Made by a program: the position numbers and the translations under genes. A stretch of DNA of 64,000 nucleotides from Pedobacter rhizosphaerae (GTDB taxonomy: Bacteria; Bacteroidota; Bacteroidia; Sphingobacteriales; Sphingobacteriaceae), in NCBI RefSeq assembly GCF_900111155.1, contig NZ_FOGG01000019.1, positions 47,427 through 111,426 on the forward strand. Reading direction: 5' to 3'. Positions 1 through 9,152 of this stretch are shown here, in pieces. The notes below the pieces were generated by a model. The model was not told where the DNA came from, ran no database searches, and saw only the letters and a program-made list of their open reading frames with translations. Position 1 is the stretch's first letter, and each line of letters starts with the position of its first letter.

Positions 1-16
1 GCAAATAAGCCACAAT

Positions 17-847
17 ATGACTAAGCAACAACTTTTTGAGGAGATACAAAAAAAACGTTCATTTCTTTGTGTTGGTCTCGATTCTTCTCTGGATAAAATT
101 CCTCAGCACCTGTTAAAGTATGAAAATCCCATTTTGGAATTCAATAAACAAATAATAGATGCTACCAAAGATTTATGTGTTGCTTATAAACCCAATACTG
201 CATTTTATGAGTGTTACGGAAAAAAAGGCTGGGAAACTTTAATCGAAACCTGGAAATATATACCACAGGATATTTTTTCTATAGCGGATGCAAAAAGGGG
301 AGATATTGGCAATACCTCTGCAATGTATGCGGAAACGTTTTTCAATGCGGCATCTTCAGAAATGAGTTTTGATTCGGTTACCGTTGCTCCATACATGGGG
401 AGCGATTCGGTAACACCTTTTTTAACTTTTAAAGATAAATGGGTGATTCTTTTAGCGCTCACCTCTAATTCGGGTCATGCAGACTTTCAACTTCAAGAAG
501 TTGGGCAGGACAGGCTTTTTGAGAAAGTGCTTCAAACTTCTCAAACCTGGGCCACAGCTGAGCAGATGATGTATGTGGTAGGTGCAACTCGTGGTGCCGC
601 ATTTGCTGATGTGCGTAAACTGGCACCAGATCACTTTTTATTGGTGCCTGGGGTAGGTGCTCAAGGGGGAGACCTAAAAGAAGTATGTAAGTATGGATTA
701 AACTCAACCTGTGGTTTGTTGATTAATTCTTCCAGAGGAATCATTTATGCCAGCCAGGGAGAAGATTTTGCAGAAAAAGCAAGAGCTGAAGCCCTTAAAC
801 TGCAACAGGAAATGGAGCAGATTTTAGGAGAAGCAGGATTGATATAA
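17..847 (+). CDS. pyrF: Orotidine 5'-phosphate decarboxylase, type 2
   Basis: Decarboxylates OMP to UMP, the last step of de novo pyrimidine synthesis, in the cytosol. The N-terminal strand motif [14 protein letters not shown] and the catalytic signature D91-A-K93-R-G-D96 (in [13 protein letters not shown]) are intact, and a phosphate-binding [11 protein letters not shown] segment lies near residue 240. At 276 residues it has the length of the longer type 2 enzymes (about 270-280) rather than the E. coli type 1 enzyme. The start is the first ATG, only 16 bases into the window, so its promoter is not visible. Confidence 0.96.
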   Translation: MTKQQLFEEIQKKRSFLCVGLDSSLDKIPQHLLKYENPILEFNKQIIDATKDLCVAYKPNTAFYECYGKKGWETLIETWKYIPQDIFSIADAKRGDIGNTSAMYAETFFNAASSEMSFDSVTVAPYMGSDSVTPFLTFKDKWVILLALTSNSGHADFQLQEVGQDRLFEKVLQTSQTWATAEQMMYVVGATRGAAFADVRKLAPDHFLLVPGVGAQGGDLKEVCKYGLNSTCGLLINSSRGIIYASQGEDFAEKARAEALKLQQEMEQILGEAGLI

Positions 848-1051
848 ATCCCTGATTAAGCATTCCCATTTTCTGATGATTTTGTAGTAGTTCATTGTCG
901 CCAATAGATTTATGGTGATGAATGCTTATGAACTTTTGGGTGGATTATATTTGACCTGTAAGCGTTAAGCCCACACATTCCAATAATCTGATGCTATGGC
1001 TAAAACTAAACGTTTAAATTAATCGCTCCAGGTAATATTTCATTATCTTCC

Positions 1052-2341
1052 ATGATGGATATCCCTGAAGATTTTCTTCACTACGTGTGGCAGTTTAGAT
1101 CCTTTAATTATAGTGGATTGGCTACTACCATGGGTGAAAAAATCAAGGTGATCAGCACTGGTTTGCTCAATAAAGATGCAGGGCCTGACTTTAGCAATGC
1201 CAAAATACAAATCGGTAGTACCATTTGGGCGGGTCAGGTAGAAATCCATCTCAAGTCTTCTGATTGGATAAAACATCATCATCAAAATGATGGTAGTTAT
1301 GATAATGTAATACTTCACGTGGTGTTAGAACACGATGAGGATGTTGTTCGAAATGATGGTTCTATTCTTCCGGTATTAGTTTTAAAAAATAGAATACCAC
1401 AAACACTTCTGGATAAATATTATGGTTTGATCTTAAATTTGAATGATTTTCCATGTAAGATTCAGGTTAAAGATGTTGATCCACTGATTGTTGATTCTTT
1501 TCTCGCGAGGGTTGTAATAGAAAGGTTTGAATTAAAAACCACTCAGGTATTTGAGCGCCTCGCTCAACTGAAAGGGAACTGGGATGAGACTTTTTATCAC
1601 TTTTTGGCGCGGAACTTTGGTTTTAAGGTAAATGGATCACCGTTTGAATTATTAGCAAAGGCTATTCCACAGCATTACTTTGCCAGGCATAAGGATCACC
1701 CGGAACAAATAGAAGCTTTGGTTTTTGGTGCCGCTGGTTTTTTAAATGATGGGTTTAAAGAAGAGTATCCGGCAAAGCTGAAGAAAGAGTTTGAATATTT
1801 AAAGCAGAAATACAACATTAAACCTATAGAGGTTAGCCTCTGGAAGTTTATGCGCATGCGGCCTCAAAATTTTCCTACCCTGAGGTTAGCGCAATTCGCA
1901 GCATTGATTGTACAGTCGAACCACCTTTTTTCAAAGGTTATGGATGTAAAGGATGTTTCGGAATTAAGGCGTTTATTTGAAAATCTACCTGTAAACGATT
2001 ATTGGAAGCATCATTATCATTTTAAGAAAGAGGTTGAGGATGTTAGTGTTCAAATTGGAAAGGTTTCTATAGATAACATTCTTTTAAATACCGTCGCCTT
2101 ATTCTTATTTGCGTATGGGAAACACACTGCCAGTCAGTTTTATATTAACCGGGCAATTCAGTTATTGGAGCATTTGCCAGCCGAAAACAATGCGGTTACT
2201 GAAAGATTTGTGGCCGCAGGGATTAAAATGGCACACGCTTTTACATCGCAAGGAATTTTGCAACTTAAAAAACAATACTGTGATCAGAAAAAATGCTTAT
2301 CTTGTGGTATCGGGATTAAAATACTGAAGAACGAAAAATAA
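1052..2341 (+). CDS. DUF2851 family protein
   Basis: A 429-residue soluble protein of the DUF2851 family, widespread in Bacteroidota and without an assigned reaction. The recognisable part is the N-terminal GLLNKDAGPDFSNAKI segment followed by WAGQVEIHLKSSDW and HHHQNDGSYDNVILHVV, which together suggest a nuclease-like or metal-binding core; that functional reading is only an inference. A C-terminal CDQKKCLSCGIG stretch with three cysteines could bind a metal. No signal peptide. Two adjacent ATG codons at the start (1052 and 1055) are equally possible. Confidence 0.85.
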   Translation: MMDIPEDFLHYVWQFRSFNYSGLATTMGEKIKVISTGLLNKDAGPDFSNAKIQIGSTIWAGQVEIHLKSSDWIKHHHQNDGSYDNVILHVVLEHDEDVVRNDGSILPVLVLKNRIPQTLLDKYYGLILNLNDFPCKIQVKDVDPLIVDSFLARVVIERFELKTTQVFERLAQLKGNWDETFYHFLARNFGFKVNGSPFELLAKAIPQHYFARHKDHPEQIEALVFGAAGFLNDGFKEEYPAKLKKEFEYLKQKYNIKPIEVSLWKFMRMRPQNFPTLRLAQFAALIVQSNHLFSKVMDVKDVSELRRLFENLPVNDYWKHHYHFKKEVEDVSVQIGKVSIDNILLNTVALFLFAYGKHTASQFYINRAIQLLEHLPAENNAVTERFVAAGIKMAHAFTSQGILQLKKQYCDQKKCLSCGIGIKILKNEK

Positions 2342-2503
2342 ATTTAAGTTCAAATTATAGCGTACAAAGTTGAAAGTTAAAAGTATAAAGTGGAAAGTGT
2401 TGAATACCGATACTCGAAGTTGATACTAATATTAAAACCTTTTTCGTTCTTAAAGAGTTAAGATAAAAGGTCTGATGTTTTTAATAAATAATAAGGCATA
2501 AAA

Positions 2504-2722
2504 ATGTTCCAGCGAATTGTAACCTATTTTGAACAACAAAGTTTTGGCGTTTCTACTTATCTGGCCAATAAGCTGAATATGAGTACTTCCAAGGTGAGGT
2601 TGTTTTTTATCTATTCTTCCTTTTTGGCCGTTGGTTTCCCGATACTTTTTTATTTCCTGGCTGCGGTAGTATTGGATATCCGGAATTATATGAAGCGGAT
2701 GAGACTTAGGGTGTGGGAGTAA
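2504..2722 (+). CDS. PspC-domain membrane protein
   Basis: A 72-residue protein with a PspC-like layout: a short amphipathic N-terminal helix, a LSTSKVRLFFIYSSF-type segment, one transmembrane helix (about residues 38-58, FLAVGFPILFYFLAAVVLDI) and a basic tail. PspC proteins in this phylum are inner-membrane proteins tied to envelope stress. It stands alone, separated from both neighbours, and no partner pspA or pspB is seen. Function is inferred from the family only. Confidence 0.75.
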   Translation: MFQRIVTYFEQQSFGVSTYLANKLNMSTSKVRLFFIYSSFLAVGFPILFYFLAAVVLDIRNYMKRMRLRVWE

Positions 2723-2750
2723 AGATTGACATATGAGAAATTAGGTCTTA

Positions 2751-2793
2751 GATATGAGATATGAGATGTGAGATGTGAGATGTGAGAATTGAG
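2751..2793. repeat. Degenerate TGAGAT(A/G) tandem repeat
   Basis: About six copies of a 6-8 base unit (ATGAGAT, GTGAGAT) run in tandem just downstream of the PspC-like gene. No gene uses the stretch. It looks like a slippage-prone simple repeat. Confidence 0.6.
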
Positions 2794-2870
2794 CATGAGT
2801 CATAATACATTTATATGAAATTATCGACCTGATTGTTTAAAGAAGTTTTGTTTGACTTTGAGCCTCCCTG

Positions 2871-3527
2871 CTAATCGTCGTCTCTTAAAATCTCTGCAAT
2901 TTCAAGAAAACCTTTTTCTGCGGCTAAATCAGCCGGCAGTTTACCACCTTCCATCCGTAAGGAGACTTCGGCACCATGCTCTAAAAGTAAAATAATCAAC
3001 TCAATATTTCCCAGCTGCGCAGCGGTATGGAGTGGTGCGAGACCGGCTTTTTGGCATACATTGGGATAGGCGCCGCTATCTAACAACATTTTGGTTATAT
3101 TGTAATTATTCGCGGCAACTGCTGAGTGGATAGGGAAAACATTAAACCCATTTTTTGAGGCGAGGTTAACATCGGCACCTTTAAGTACCAGAAAACGGGC
3201 GAGTTCTTCATGACCAAAATAACAGGCTAGTCCTAATGGGGTAAAACCATCGTCAGAATAATCATTAACACGTTCAGGATTTTGAAAAATTAATAAGGTT
3301 GCGGTATCAAATTTACCAACAGCACAGGCCTCAAAGAGCGTTAAATCAGAAACAAATTCTGCAATCACATTGGCAATGTCTTGTTTCTTGTAATAACAGG
3401 CCAGTAGCAGGGCTGAAATACCATGAGAGGTATTTTTTTCGGCCAGTTGAGGATGCTGGATTAATATTTCCTTCACCCCCTGTAAATTTCCTGATTCAAT
3501 TTGTTCTTCTAGCTGCGCAATATCCAT
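2871..3527 (-). CDS. Ankyrin-repeat protein
   Basis: A 218-residue protein of about five to six ankyrin repeats. The clearest are the units containing DGFTPLGLACYFGHEELARFL, NVFPIHSAVAANNYNITKML and LAPLHTAAQLGNIELIILLL. It has no signal peptide and no membrane helix, so a cytosolic protein-binding role is likely. It is transcribed against both neighbours and stands alone, so context does not reveal a partner. Confidence 0.88.
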   Translation of the reverse strand: MDIAQLEEQIESGNLQGVKEILIQHPQLAEKNTSHGISALLLACYYKKQDIANVIAEFVSDLTLFEACAVGKFDTATLLIFQNPERVNDYSDDGFTPLGLACYFGHEELARFLVLKGADVNLASKNGFNVFPIHSAVAANNYNITKMLLDSGAYPNVCQKAGLAPLHTAAQLGNIELIILLLEHGAEVSLRMEGGKLPADLAAEKGFLEIAEILRDDD

Positions 3528-3587
3528 ATGGAATGTTTAATTCTAAAAATCGTTTTAAATTAATAAAAAATACCATATAATAAAAAA

Positions 3588-3617
3588 TCCCGTTTTACCT
3601 CTCCAGGCCAAACGGGA
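3588..3617 (-). terminator. Hairpin with U-run on the minus strand
   Basis: An 8-bp perfect stem (TCCCGTTT / AAACGGGA) with a 14-base loop. The run TAAAAAA on its left becomes a U-run when read from the minus strand, so it resembles a terminator pointing towards the ankyrin gene. No minus-strand gene lies to its right, so what it would terminate is unclear; it may instead be an antisense-stop between divergent genes. Confidence 0.45.
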
Positions 3618-3776
3618 CTAAACCTAAAACAAAATCCGTTTCATTTAAACAAAACGCTTCAACTGATGTGTTGATAATATATAGACGGGCTTTTTAACAG
3701 AAGGTTTAATGCATGTAGAATATTTTATTTATTTTAAGGCCTCAGGATAAAAACACAAGAGATAGAATATATATTT

Positions 3777-3784
3777 TATATTTG
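3777..3784 (+). promoter_or_regulatory. TATATTTG -7 box before ftsK
   Basis: Exact match to the Bacteroidota -7 consensus TAnnTTTG, ending 24 bases before the ftsK start codon. No clear -33 TTG is visible at the usual distance, so only half of the promoter is supported. Confidence 0.5.
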
Positions 3785-3808
3785 TCTTATAAAATACGAT
3801 GATAGAAA

Positions 3809-6391
3809 ATGCCGATAAAGGGTAATCAATTTAAAGCCAATACATTCAGGGATAAAAATGCCGACAATGCCTCAGGCAGGTCAGCATCGAATCGCCAGCA
3901 GCAGGAAAAGAGGGAATATTTACCGCGTTTTGATTTACAAGATGGACGTGCAGTAAAGATAATAGGGCTGTTTTTTGTTATTCTTTCTCTATATTTTTTA
4001 ATTGCTTTTACTTCCTATTTATTTACCTGGCAGGATGATCAAAGTTATGTAATTGATGCCAATGGTGGATGGAGCAATCTATTTAAAACTGCCGAAGAAT
4101 TAAAGAACTCTGGTGTTACGATTCCAGTTGTTCAAAACTGGTTAGGGAAGTTTGGAGCCTTATTGTCTCATCAATTTATTTATGAATGGTTTGGGATTGC
4201 CTCATTTTTATTTGTATTAGCCTTTTTCATTATTGGTTATCGCTTATTATTCAAGGTTAAAATTCTTTCTATTTCTAAAACCTTAGCTTATAGCTTCTTC
4301 TTTTTATTATTCATTTCGTTAACGCTTGGTTTTGTACATGCCTTTTGGAGTGAATCTCCGCATTACATTGAAGGAGAATTTGGGTACTGGAGTAATCGTT
4401 TGTTGAATGCTCAGATTGGTTCTGCTGGGGTGGCAGGCTTAATTGCGTTTGCCGGATTAACCATTCTAATTATAGCTTACAATATTGATTTTAAGCTTCC
4501 TGAAAGAAAACGTGAAGAACATATTGAACCTGATATTCCCGAGAATATTGAAGTTGTTAGGGAAAACAGATCTGAGCCTGTAGAGTTTAGTTTGCCAAAC
4601 AAGCCTAATGTTAATAATGAACGCAGGGCTCAGAATGTTACACTCAGACCGAATAGGTTTGAAGAAAAGGAGGAGGAGGAAGAAGTTGTGGCTCCAGTTG
4701 TTTTATCGCCATTGGCTACGAATTTACCCATAACACCTGTTGCACCGGTAACACCTGTGGCTACGCCTCCGCTAGTGGTAGAACAAGTTGCTGAAGAAGA
4801 AAAAGTTGAGCCTGCCTTTACTGTTGCCAAATCAGAAGAGGAAATCAAATCTGATGATTTAATAGAACAATTTGGGAAATATGATCCAACTTTGGATTTA
4901 TCGGGTTATAAAAAGCCACATTTGGATTTATTGGAGAATTACGGTTCGAGCAAAATTTCTGTTAATGCAGAAGAACTGGAAGCCAATAAGAATAAAATTG
5001 TAGAAACACTTAATCATTATAATATTGAAATTGATAAGATTAAGGCTACAATTGGTCCGACGGTAACGCTGTATGAGATTATCCCTGCACCAGGAGTTAG
5101 GATTTCAAAAATTAAGAATCTTGAGGATGATATTGCACTTTCATTAGCTGCGCTTGGTATCCGTATCATTGCACCTATGCCAGGAAAGGGAACCATTGGT
5201 ATTGAGGTTCCAAACCAGCATCCAGAAATGGTGGCCATGAGAAGTGTATTGGGAACCGAGAAATGGAGCCAAACGACCATGGATTTACCTATTGCACTCG
5301 GTAAAACCATTAGCAATGAGGTTTATATCGCCGATTTGGCTAAAATGCCACACTTATTAGTAGCAGGAGCTACGGGACAAGGTAAATCGGTAGGTATTAA
5401 TGCGATTCTGGTTTCTCTTCTATACAGCAAACATCCAGCGGAGCTGAAATTTGTATTAGTCGATCCTAAAAAGGTAGAGTTAACCTTGTTCAACAAGATT
5501 GAAAGGCATTTCCTGGCCAAACTACCAGGCGAGGCAGATGCGATTATTACCGATACGAAAAAAGTAATTAACACCTTAAACTCGCTGTGTATTGAGATGG
5601 ACCAGCGTTATGATTTGTTAAAGGATGCACAGGTAAGAAATTTAAGAGAGTACAACGATAAATTTATCAAGCGGAAACTTAACCCGAATAATGGGCACAG
5701 GTTTTTACCATTTATTGTATTGGTGGTGGATGAGTTTGCCGATTTGATGATGACTGCGGGTAAGGAAGTAGAAACTCCGATTGCCCGTTTGGCCCAATTA
5801 GCCAGGGCGATTGGTATTCACCTGGTATTGGCTACTCAGCGTCCGTCTGTAAATATTATTACCGGTACCATTAAAGCCAACTTCCCTGCTAGGTTAGCTT
5901 TCAGGGTTTTGTCTAAAATAGATTCGAGAACGATTTTAGATAGCGGAGGTGCCGATCAGTTGATTGGTCGTGGAGATATGCTTTTGGCTACCGGAAGCGA
6001 CTTAATCAGGCTACAGTGTGCTTTTGTTGATACACCTGAGGTAGATCGGATTTCTGATTACATCGGTAATCAACGAGGTTATTCTGAAGCCTATCAATTA
6101 CCAGAATATGTAGATGAGAATGGTGAAGGAACTAAAATGGACTTCGATCCCAATGAAAGAGATAAGTTCTTTGAAGAGGCTGCACGACTAATTGTAATGC
6201 ATCAGCAGGGCTCTACTTCATTAATTCAGCGTAAATTGAAACTGGGTTACAATAGAGCCGGACGTATTATTGACCAATTGGAAGCTGCGGGTATTGTTGG
6301 TCCGTTTGAAGGAAGTAAGGCTCGTGAAGTTTTATATCCAGACGAGTACTCTTTGGAACAGTTCTTGAATGGTATGAATGACAAAGATTAG
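3809..6391 (+). CDS. ftsK: DNA translocase FtsK
   Basis: Inner-membrane ATPase that pumps DNA at the division septum and aids chromosome dimer resolution. Residues 1-230 hold about four transmembrane helices; a Pro/Glu-rich linker follows (about 240-370). The RecA-like motor has Walker A GATGQGKS near residue 519 and Walker B VLVVDEFADLMM near residue 640. The last 65 residues form the winged-helix gamma domain (SLIQRKLKLGYNRAGRIIDQ) that reads oriented DNA sites. At 860 residues it has the short linker usual for this phylum. lolA follows 60 bases later, a pairing common in Bacteroidota. Confidence 0.95.
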   Translation: MPIKGNQFKANTFRDKNADNASGRSASNRQQQEKREYLPRFDLQDGRAVKIIGLFFVILSLYFLIAFTSYLFTWQDDQSYVIDANGGWSNLFKTAEELKNSGVTIPVVQNWLGKFGALLSHQFIYEWFGIASFLFVLAFFIIGYRLLFKVKILSISKTLAYSFFFLLFISLTLGFVHAFWSESPHYIEGEFGYWSNRLLNAQIGSAGVAGLIAFAGLTILIIAYNIDFKLPERKREEHIEPDIPENIEVVRENRSEPVEFSLPNKPNVNNERRAQNVTLRPNRFEEKEEEEEVVAPVVLSPLATNLPITPVAPVTPVATPPLVVEQVAEEEKVEPAFTVAKSEEEIKSDDLIEQFGKYDPTLDLSGYKKPHLDLLENYGSSKISVNAEELEANKNKIVETLNHYNIEIDKIKATIGPTVTLYEIIPAPGVRISKIKNLEDDIALSLAALGIRIIAPMPGKGTIGIEVPNQHPEMVAMRSVLGTEKWSQTTMDLPIALGKTISNEVYIADLAKMPHLLVAGATGQGKSVGINAILVSLLYSKHPAELKFVLVDPKKVELTLFNKIERHFLAKLPGEADAIITDTKKVINTLNSLCIEMDQRYDLLKDAQVRNLREYNDKFIKRKLNPNNGHRFLPFIVLVVDEFADLMMTAGKEVETPIARLAQLARAIGIHLVLATQRPSVNIITGTIKANFPARLAFRVLSKIDSRTILDSGGADQLIGRGDMLLATGSDLIRLQCAFVDTPEVDRISDYIGNQRGYSEAYQLPEYVDENGEGTKMDFDPNERDKFFEEAARLIVMHQQGSTSLIQRKLKLGYNRAGRIIDQLEAAGIVGPFEGSKAREVLYPDEYSLEQFLNGMNDKD

Positions 6392-6453
6392 ATTAAACTA
6401 ATTGTACAAAATCTACTCTAACGTTTCAAAAAGGAATAATAAAAAAAGAAAAG

Positions 6454-7104
6454 ATGAAGAAAATAATTTCAGCATTAATGGTTGTAGTTGCTTTTACAAC
6501 TTCAACTTATGCTCAGACAGATGCGAAGGCCAAGGCAATTTTAGCAGAGGTAAGTAAAAAGTATAAATCTTATAACATTGTTAAAACCGACTTTACTTTT
6601 ACGCTTGAAAATCCCAGAGCTAAAGTTAAAGAAACACAGCAAGGTACTTTATATGTTAAAGCTAACTCCAATAAATATAAAGTAGCCATGACTAATCAGG
6701 AACTTTTTAGTGATGGAAAGAGCCAATGGACTTATTTAAAAAAGGATAAAGAGGTTCAGGTGAGTAATGTAGATAATAGTGGGGATGCAATTAATCCAGC
6801 TAAAATATTTACAGTTTATGAAAAAGGGTTTAAATATGTTTACACTGGAGATGAAAAGGTAGGTGGAAAAACTTATCAAATGATTGATTTAACTCCGGTT
6901 GATACTAAAAAAGCTATTTTTAAAGTTAGATTAAGCATTGATAAAGCTGCAAAGCAAATTGCAAATGTGGTTTTATTTGATAAAAACGGTAATAAATACA
7001 CTTACAATGTAAGAACTTTCTCTCCGAATGTAAATGTTCCGGAAACTACTTTTGCTTTTGATGCCAAGAAATATCCTGGTGTTGAAGTGGTAGATTTAAG
7101 ATAA
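6454..7104 (+). CDS. lolA: LolA-like outer-membrane lipoprotein carrier
   Basis: Periplasmic chaperone expected to ferry lipoproteins from the inner to the outer membrane. A clear signal peptide (MKKIISALMVVVAFTTSTYAQ) precedes a LolA-type incomplete barrel: YKSYNIVKTDFTFTLENP, then QQGTLYVKANSNKYKV and an SDGKSQWTYLKK strand. The 216-residue length fits the family. It follows ftsK closely and is probably cotranscribed, with a terminator right behind it. Confidence 0.88.
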   Translation: MKKIISALMVVVAFTTSTYAQTDAKAKAILAEVSKKYKSYNIVKTDFTFTLENPRAKVKETQQGTLYVKANSNKYKVAMTNQELFSDGKSQWTYLKKDKEVQVSNVDNSGDAINPAKIFTVYEKGFKYVYTGDEKVGGKTYQMIDLTPVDTKKAIFKVRLSIDKAAKQIANVVLFDKNGNKYTYNVRTFSPNVNVPETTFAFDAKKYPGVEVVDLR

Positions 7105-7130
7105 TTTTTATTCGCTTTGCGAAGAGATTT

Positions 7131-7163
7131 AAAGGTTCGGTTGGAAACAGCTGAACCTTTTTT
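7131..7163 (+). terminator. Rho-independent terminator after lolA
   Basis: Stem AAAGGTTC / GAACCTTT around a 14-base loop, followed by TTTTTTC. It ends the ftsK-lolA unit. Confidence 0.8.
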
Positions 7164-7302
7164 CTTGGAAGGATGTATTGCCGAGAACATTGCAAAGACA
7201 ATGAGTTTAATTTATCGCTCTTGGCACTATTAAATCTTTGGTGTTTGTAAATATTTGAAACGTATTTATGAATGCTGACTAGATTTCTCTAAGTTTGTTT
7301 TA

Positions 7303-7575
7303 ATGTCTTTACCAATTACCAATCATACATTAGAAAAGCTAGAGCAATTACTCTTGGTTATGGGATTTAAGGTTCGATATGAGAAAGGGAACTTTAAAAC
7401 CGGATCTTGCTTATTGGAGCATAATAAAGTTATTGTTGTGAATAAATTCTCTAATTTAGAGGGAAAAATCGCAGCATTAATAGCGCTGGTTAAACAAACT
7501 AATGCTGATGAAAACCTGTTTGACGATAAACAGAGACAATTTTATCAATCTTTAAAGCAGACTGAATTATTTTAA
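7303..7575 (+). CDS. Conserved hypothetical protein, 90 residues
   Basis: Small soluble protein without signal peptide or membrane helix. It has a regular alpha/beta pattern (LEKLEQLLLVMGFKVRYEKG, then SCLLEHNKVIVVNKFSNLEG) and a helical C-terminus. I do not recognise the family. It is 43 bases upstream of the metallo-hydrolase gene on the same strand, so the two probably share a transcript. Confidence 0.7.
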   Translation: MSLPITNHTLEKLEQLLLVMGFKVRYEKGNFKTGSCLLEHNKVIVVNKFSNLEGKIAALIALVKQTNADENLFDDKQRQFYQSLKQTELF

Positions 7576-7618
7576 TGAGGCACTACCATTTATATCTTTA
7601 CGGAAAGGAAATAATTAG

Positions 7619-8383
7619 ATGAAGGTAACTTTTTTAGGTACTGGTACCTCTCAAGGTGTTCCTGTTATTGCTTGTGGTTGCGTAGTTTGTACCTCTTCTA
7701 ATCCAAAAGATAATCGTTTGAGAACTTCTATTCTGGTTGAAACTGGCGATAAGACCTTTGTTGTGGATAGTGGACCTGATTTTCGATATCAATTACTTCG
7801 GGCTGGGGTAAAAGATTTAGATGCTGTGATATTTACACATGAGCACAAGGATCACATTGCGGGTTTAGATGATATCCGCCCGTTTAATTACCTATTGCAT
7901 AAGGTTATTGATGTATATGCCACAGAAAGGGTGCAAGCGGCTTTAAAACGAGAATTCTATTATATTTTCGCCGATACACGTTATCATGGCTTGCCACAGG
8001 TAAACTTGCATACCGTTAATAATGGGGTAGATTTTAAATTAGGTGAAACCACCATCACGCCGTTTGAGGTGATGCATCATGCCTTACCGATTACCGGATA
8101 CCGCATTGGTGATTTTACTTATATTACTGATGCCAAGACGGTTTCAGAGGCATCTTTCGAATTAATTAAAGGCACTAAGATTTTGGTAATTAACGCCTTA
8201 CAGCATGAGCCGCACATTTCTCATTTTACCTTAGGCGAGGCGAAGGATTTTGCAGACAAAGTTGGGGCAGAAACAACTTATTTAACACATGTCAGCCATA
8301 ATTTAGGGCTTCATGACCTGGTAGAGAGTGAGTTACCTGAACATATTCATCTGGCTTTTGACGGACTTACTATAGAAGTTTAA
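7619..8383 (+). CDS. PhnP-like MBL-fold metallo-hydrolase
   Basis: A 254-residue metallo-beta-lactamase-fold hydrolase. It opens with the MKVTFLGTGTSQGVP strand-loop typical of PhnP/RNase Z-like enzymes. The metal motif HxHxDH is present as THEHKDHIAG (about residues 75-84), with further ligands in VMHH and in THVSHNLG near the C-terminus. A CGCVVC cluster near residue 20 matches the structural zinc site of PhnP. The substrate is probably a cyclic phosphodiester, but this is inferred. No phn operon lies nearby. Confidence 0.88.
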   Translation: MKVTFLGTGTSQGVPVIACGCVVCTSSNPKDNRLRTSILVETGDKTFVVDSGPDFRYQLLRAGVKDLDAVIFTHEHKDHIAGLDDIRPFNYLLHKVIDVYATERVQAALKREFYYIFADTRYHGLPQVNLHTVNNGVDFKLGETTITPFEVMHHALPITGYRIGDFTYITDAKTVSEASFELIKGTKILVINALQHEPHISHFTLGEAKDFADKVGAETTYLTHVSHNLGLHDLVESELPEHIHLAFDGLTIEV

Positions 8384-8392
8384 AATAGGTTT

Positions 8393-8420
8393 TTGAAAAT
8401 CCAAAATTACACTATATTTG
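8393..8420 (+). promoter_or_regulatory. Promoter of tRNA-Leu (TTG -33, TATATTTG -7)
   Basis: TTG at 8393 and TATATTTG at 8413 are separated by 17 bases, close to the Bacteroidota sigma-A spacing. The -7 box ends 9 bases before the tRNA, so transcription would start just ahead of the mature 5' end. Confidence 0.72.
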
Positions 8421-8429
8421 CAGCAACAT

Positions 8430-8513
8430 ACCTGGGTGGCGAAATTGGTAGACGCACCATCTTGAGGGGGTGGCGCTGGCAACGGCGTGGCAGTTCGAAT
8501 CTGCTTCCAGGTA
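8430..8513 (+). tRNA. tRNA-Leu (anticodon GAG)
   Basis: An 84-base class II tRNA. The acceptor stem ACCTGGG pairs with TCCAGGT (one G-U), the D arm has the leucine pattern TGGCGAAATTGGTAGACGCA, the anticodon stem CCATC/GGTGG holds loop TTGAGGG with GAG at 8464-8466, a long variable arm follows, and the T arm is GGCAG-TTCGAAT-CTGCT. CCA is not encoded. It reads CUC and CUU codons. It marks the end of the housekeeping block. Confidence 0.97.
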
Positions 8514-8532
8514 CTTGTATTTGACTTAATAG

Positions 8533-8562
8533 CCTGTAATTCAATTGATTACAGGTTTTTTT
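8533..8562 (+). terminator. Terminator after tRNA-Leu
   Basis: Perfect 8-bp stem CCTGTAAT / ATTACAGG with a 7-base loop, followed by TTTTTTT. Confidence 0.88.
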
Positions 8563-9152
8563 ATTTTTTTACATACAGTTTTACATACACTTTTACTGTT
8601 CTCGGTGAAAGATTTAGTACATTATTAAAATGATTCCTTATTAGGTTATCGATCATCTCCAATATAGCTAACCCTGAAAAATTACGCTAAATTCTTCTTT
8701 TTGATCTCGCTCAAATTAAATATCACAATCTAGGTTTTCCCTTTTTATATAGTTGTACGATATATTGAAATTTTTGAAATCCCATTCTTAACTCAATATA
8801 GGTTATCCAATAGTATTGATTAAGACCAAGTTAGTTTGTAACAGTAACCCAAAATTCTAGGAACGATCTTTGTCAAAGTTTATTAAGGTAATAAGACTTG
8901 TGAAAATGTTCATAATTCATACTTCTTTTTATTTGAGATAGAAGGCATTGAACTGACAAGTATAGAATCTCAATAACAAAGGCTATTGGTTCCCAGGCCC
9001 TAAGATATTTATTGCCGGGGTCACCAACCATCGAAAACCATTTTTTTGGAAACCGTAGCAGGGCTATTAAAAGTTTTGTTTGTCAAGAATTGGGTGTCAT
9101 AATTCCATGTATTTAGCTAATCAAATATTTATCCTTAAATTGCGGTATCAAT
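8563..9152. other. Gene-free interval between tRNA-Leu and the sigma factor gene
   Basis: No frame here carries convincing coding character. A short minus-strand reading frame next to the tRNA (ending in RTVKVYVKLYVKK) was considered as an integrase remnant but lacks any diagnostic motif. The interval separates conserved genes from accessory ones, as is common at tRNA-flanked island borders, but no repeat of the tRNA 3' end was noticed elsewhere in the window. Confidence 0.5.

Noticed and set aside
4630..4848. Ser/Thr-rich minus-strand frame in ftsK
   Set aside because: It mirrors the Glu/Pro/Val-rich linker codons of FtsK and has no independent support.
8563..8680. Minus-strand frame ending RTVKVYVKLYVKK next to the tRNA, considered as an integrase remnant
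   Set aside because: Only about 38 residues long, with none of the R-H-R-Y residues of tyrosine recombinases and no further matching pieces nearby.
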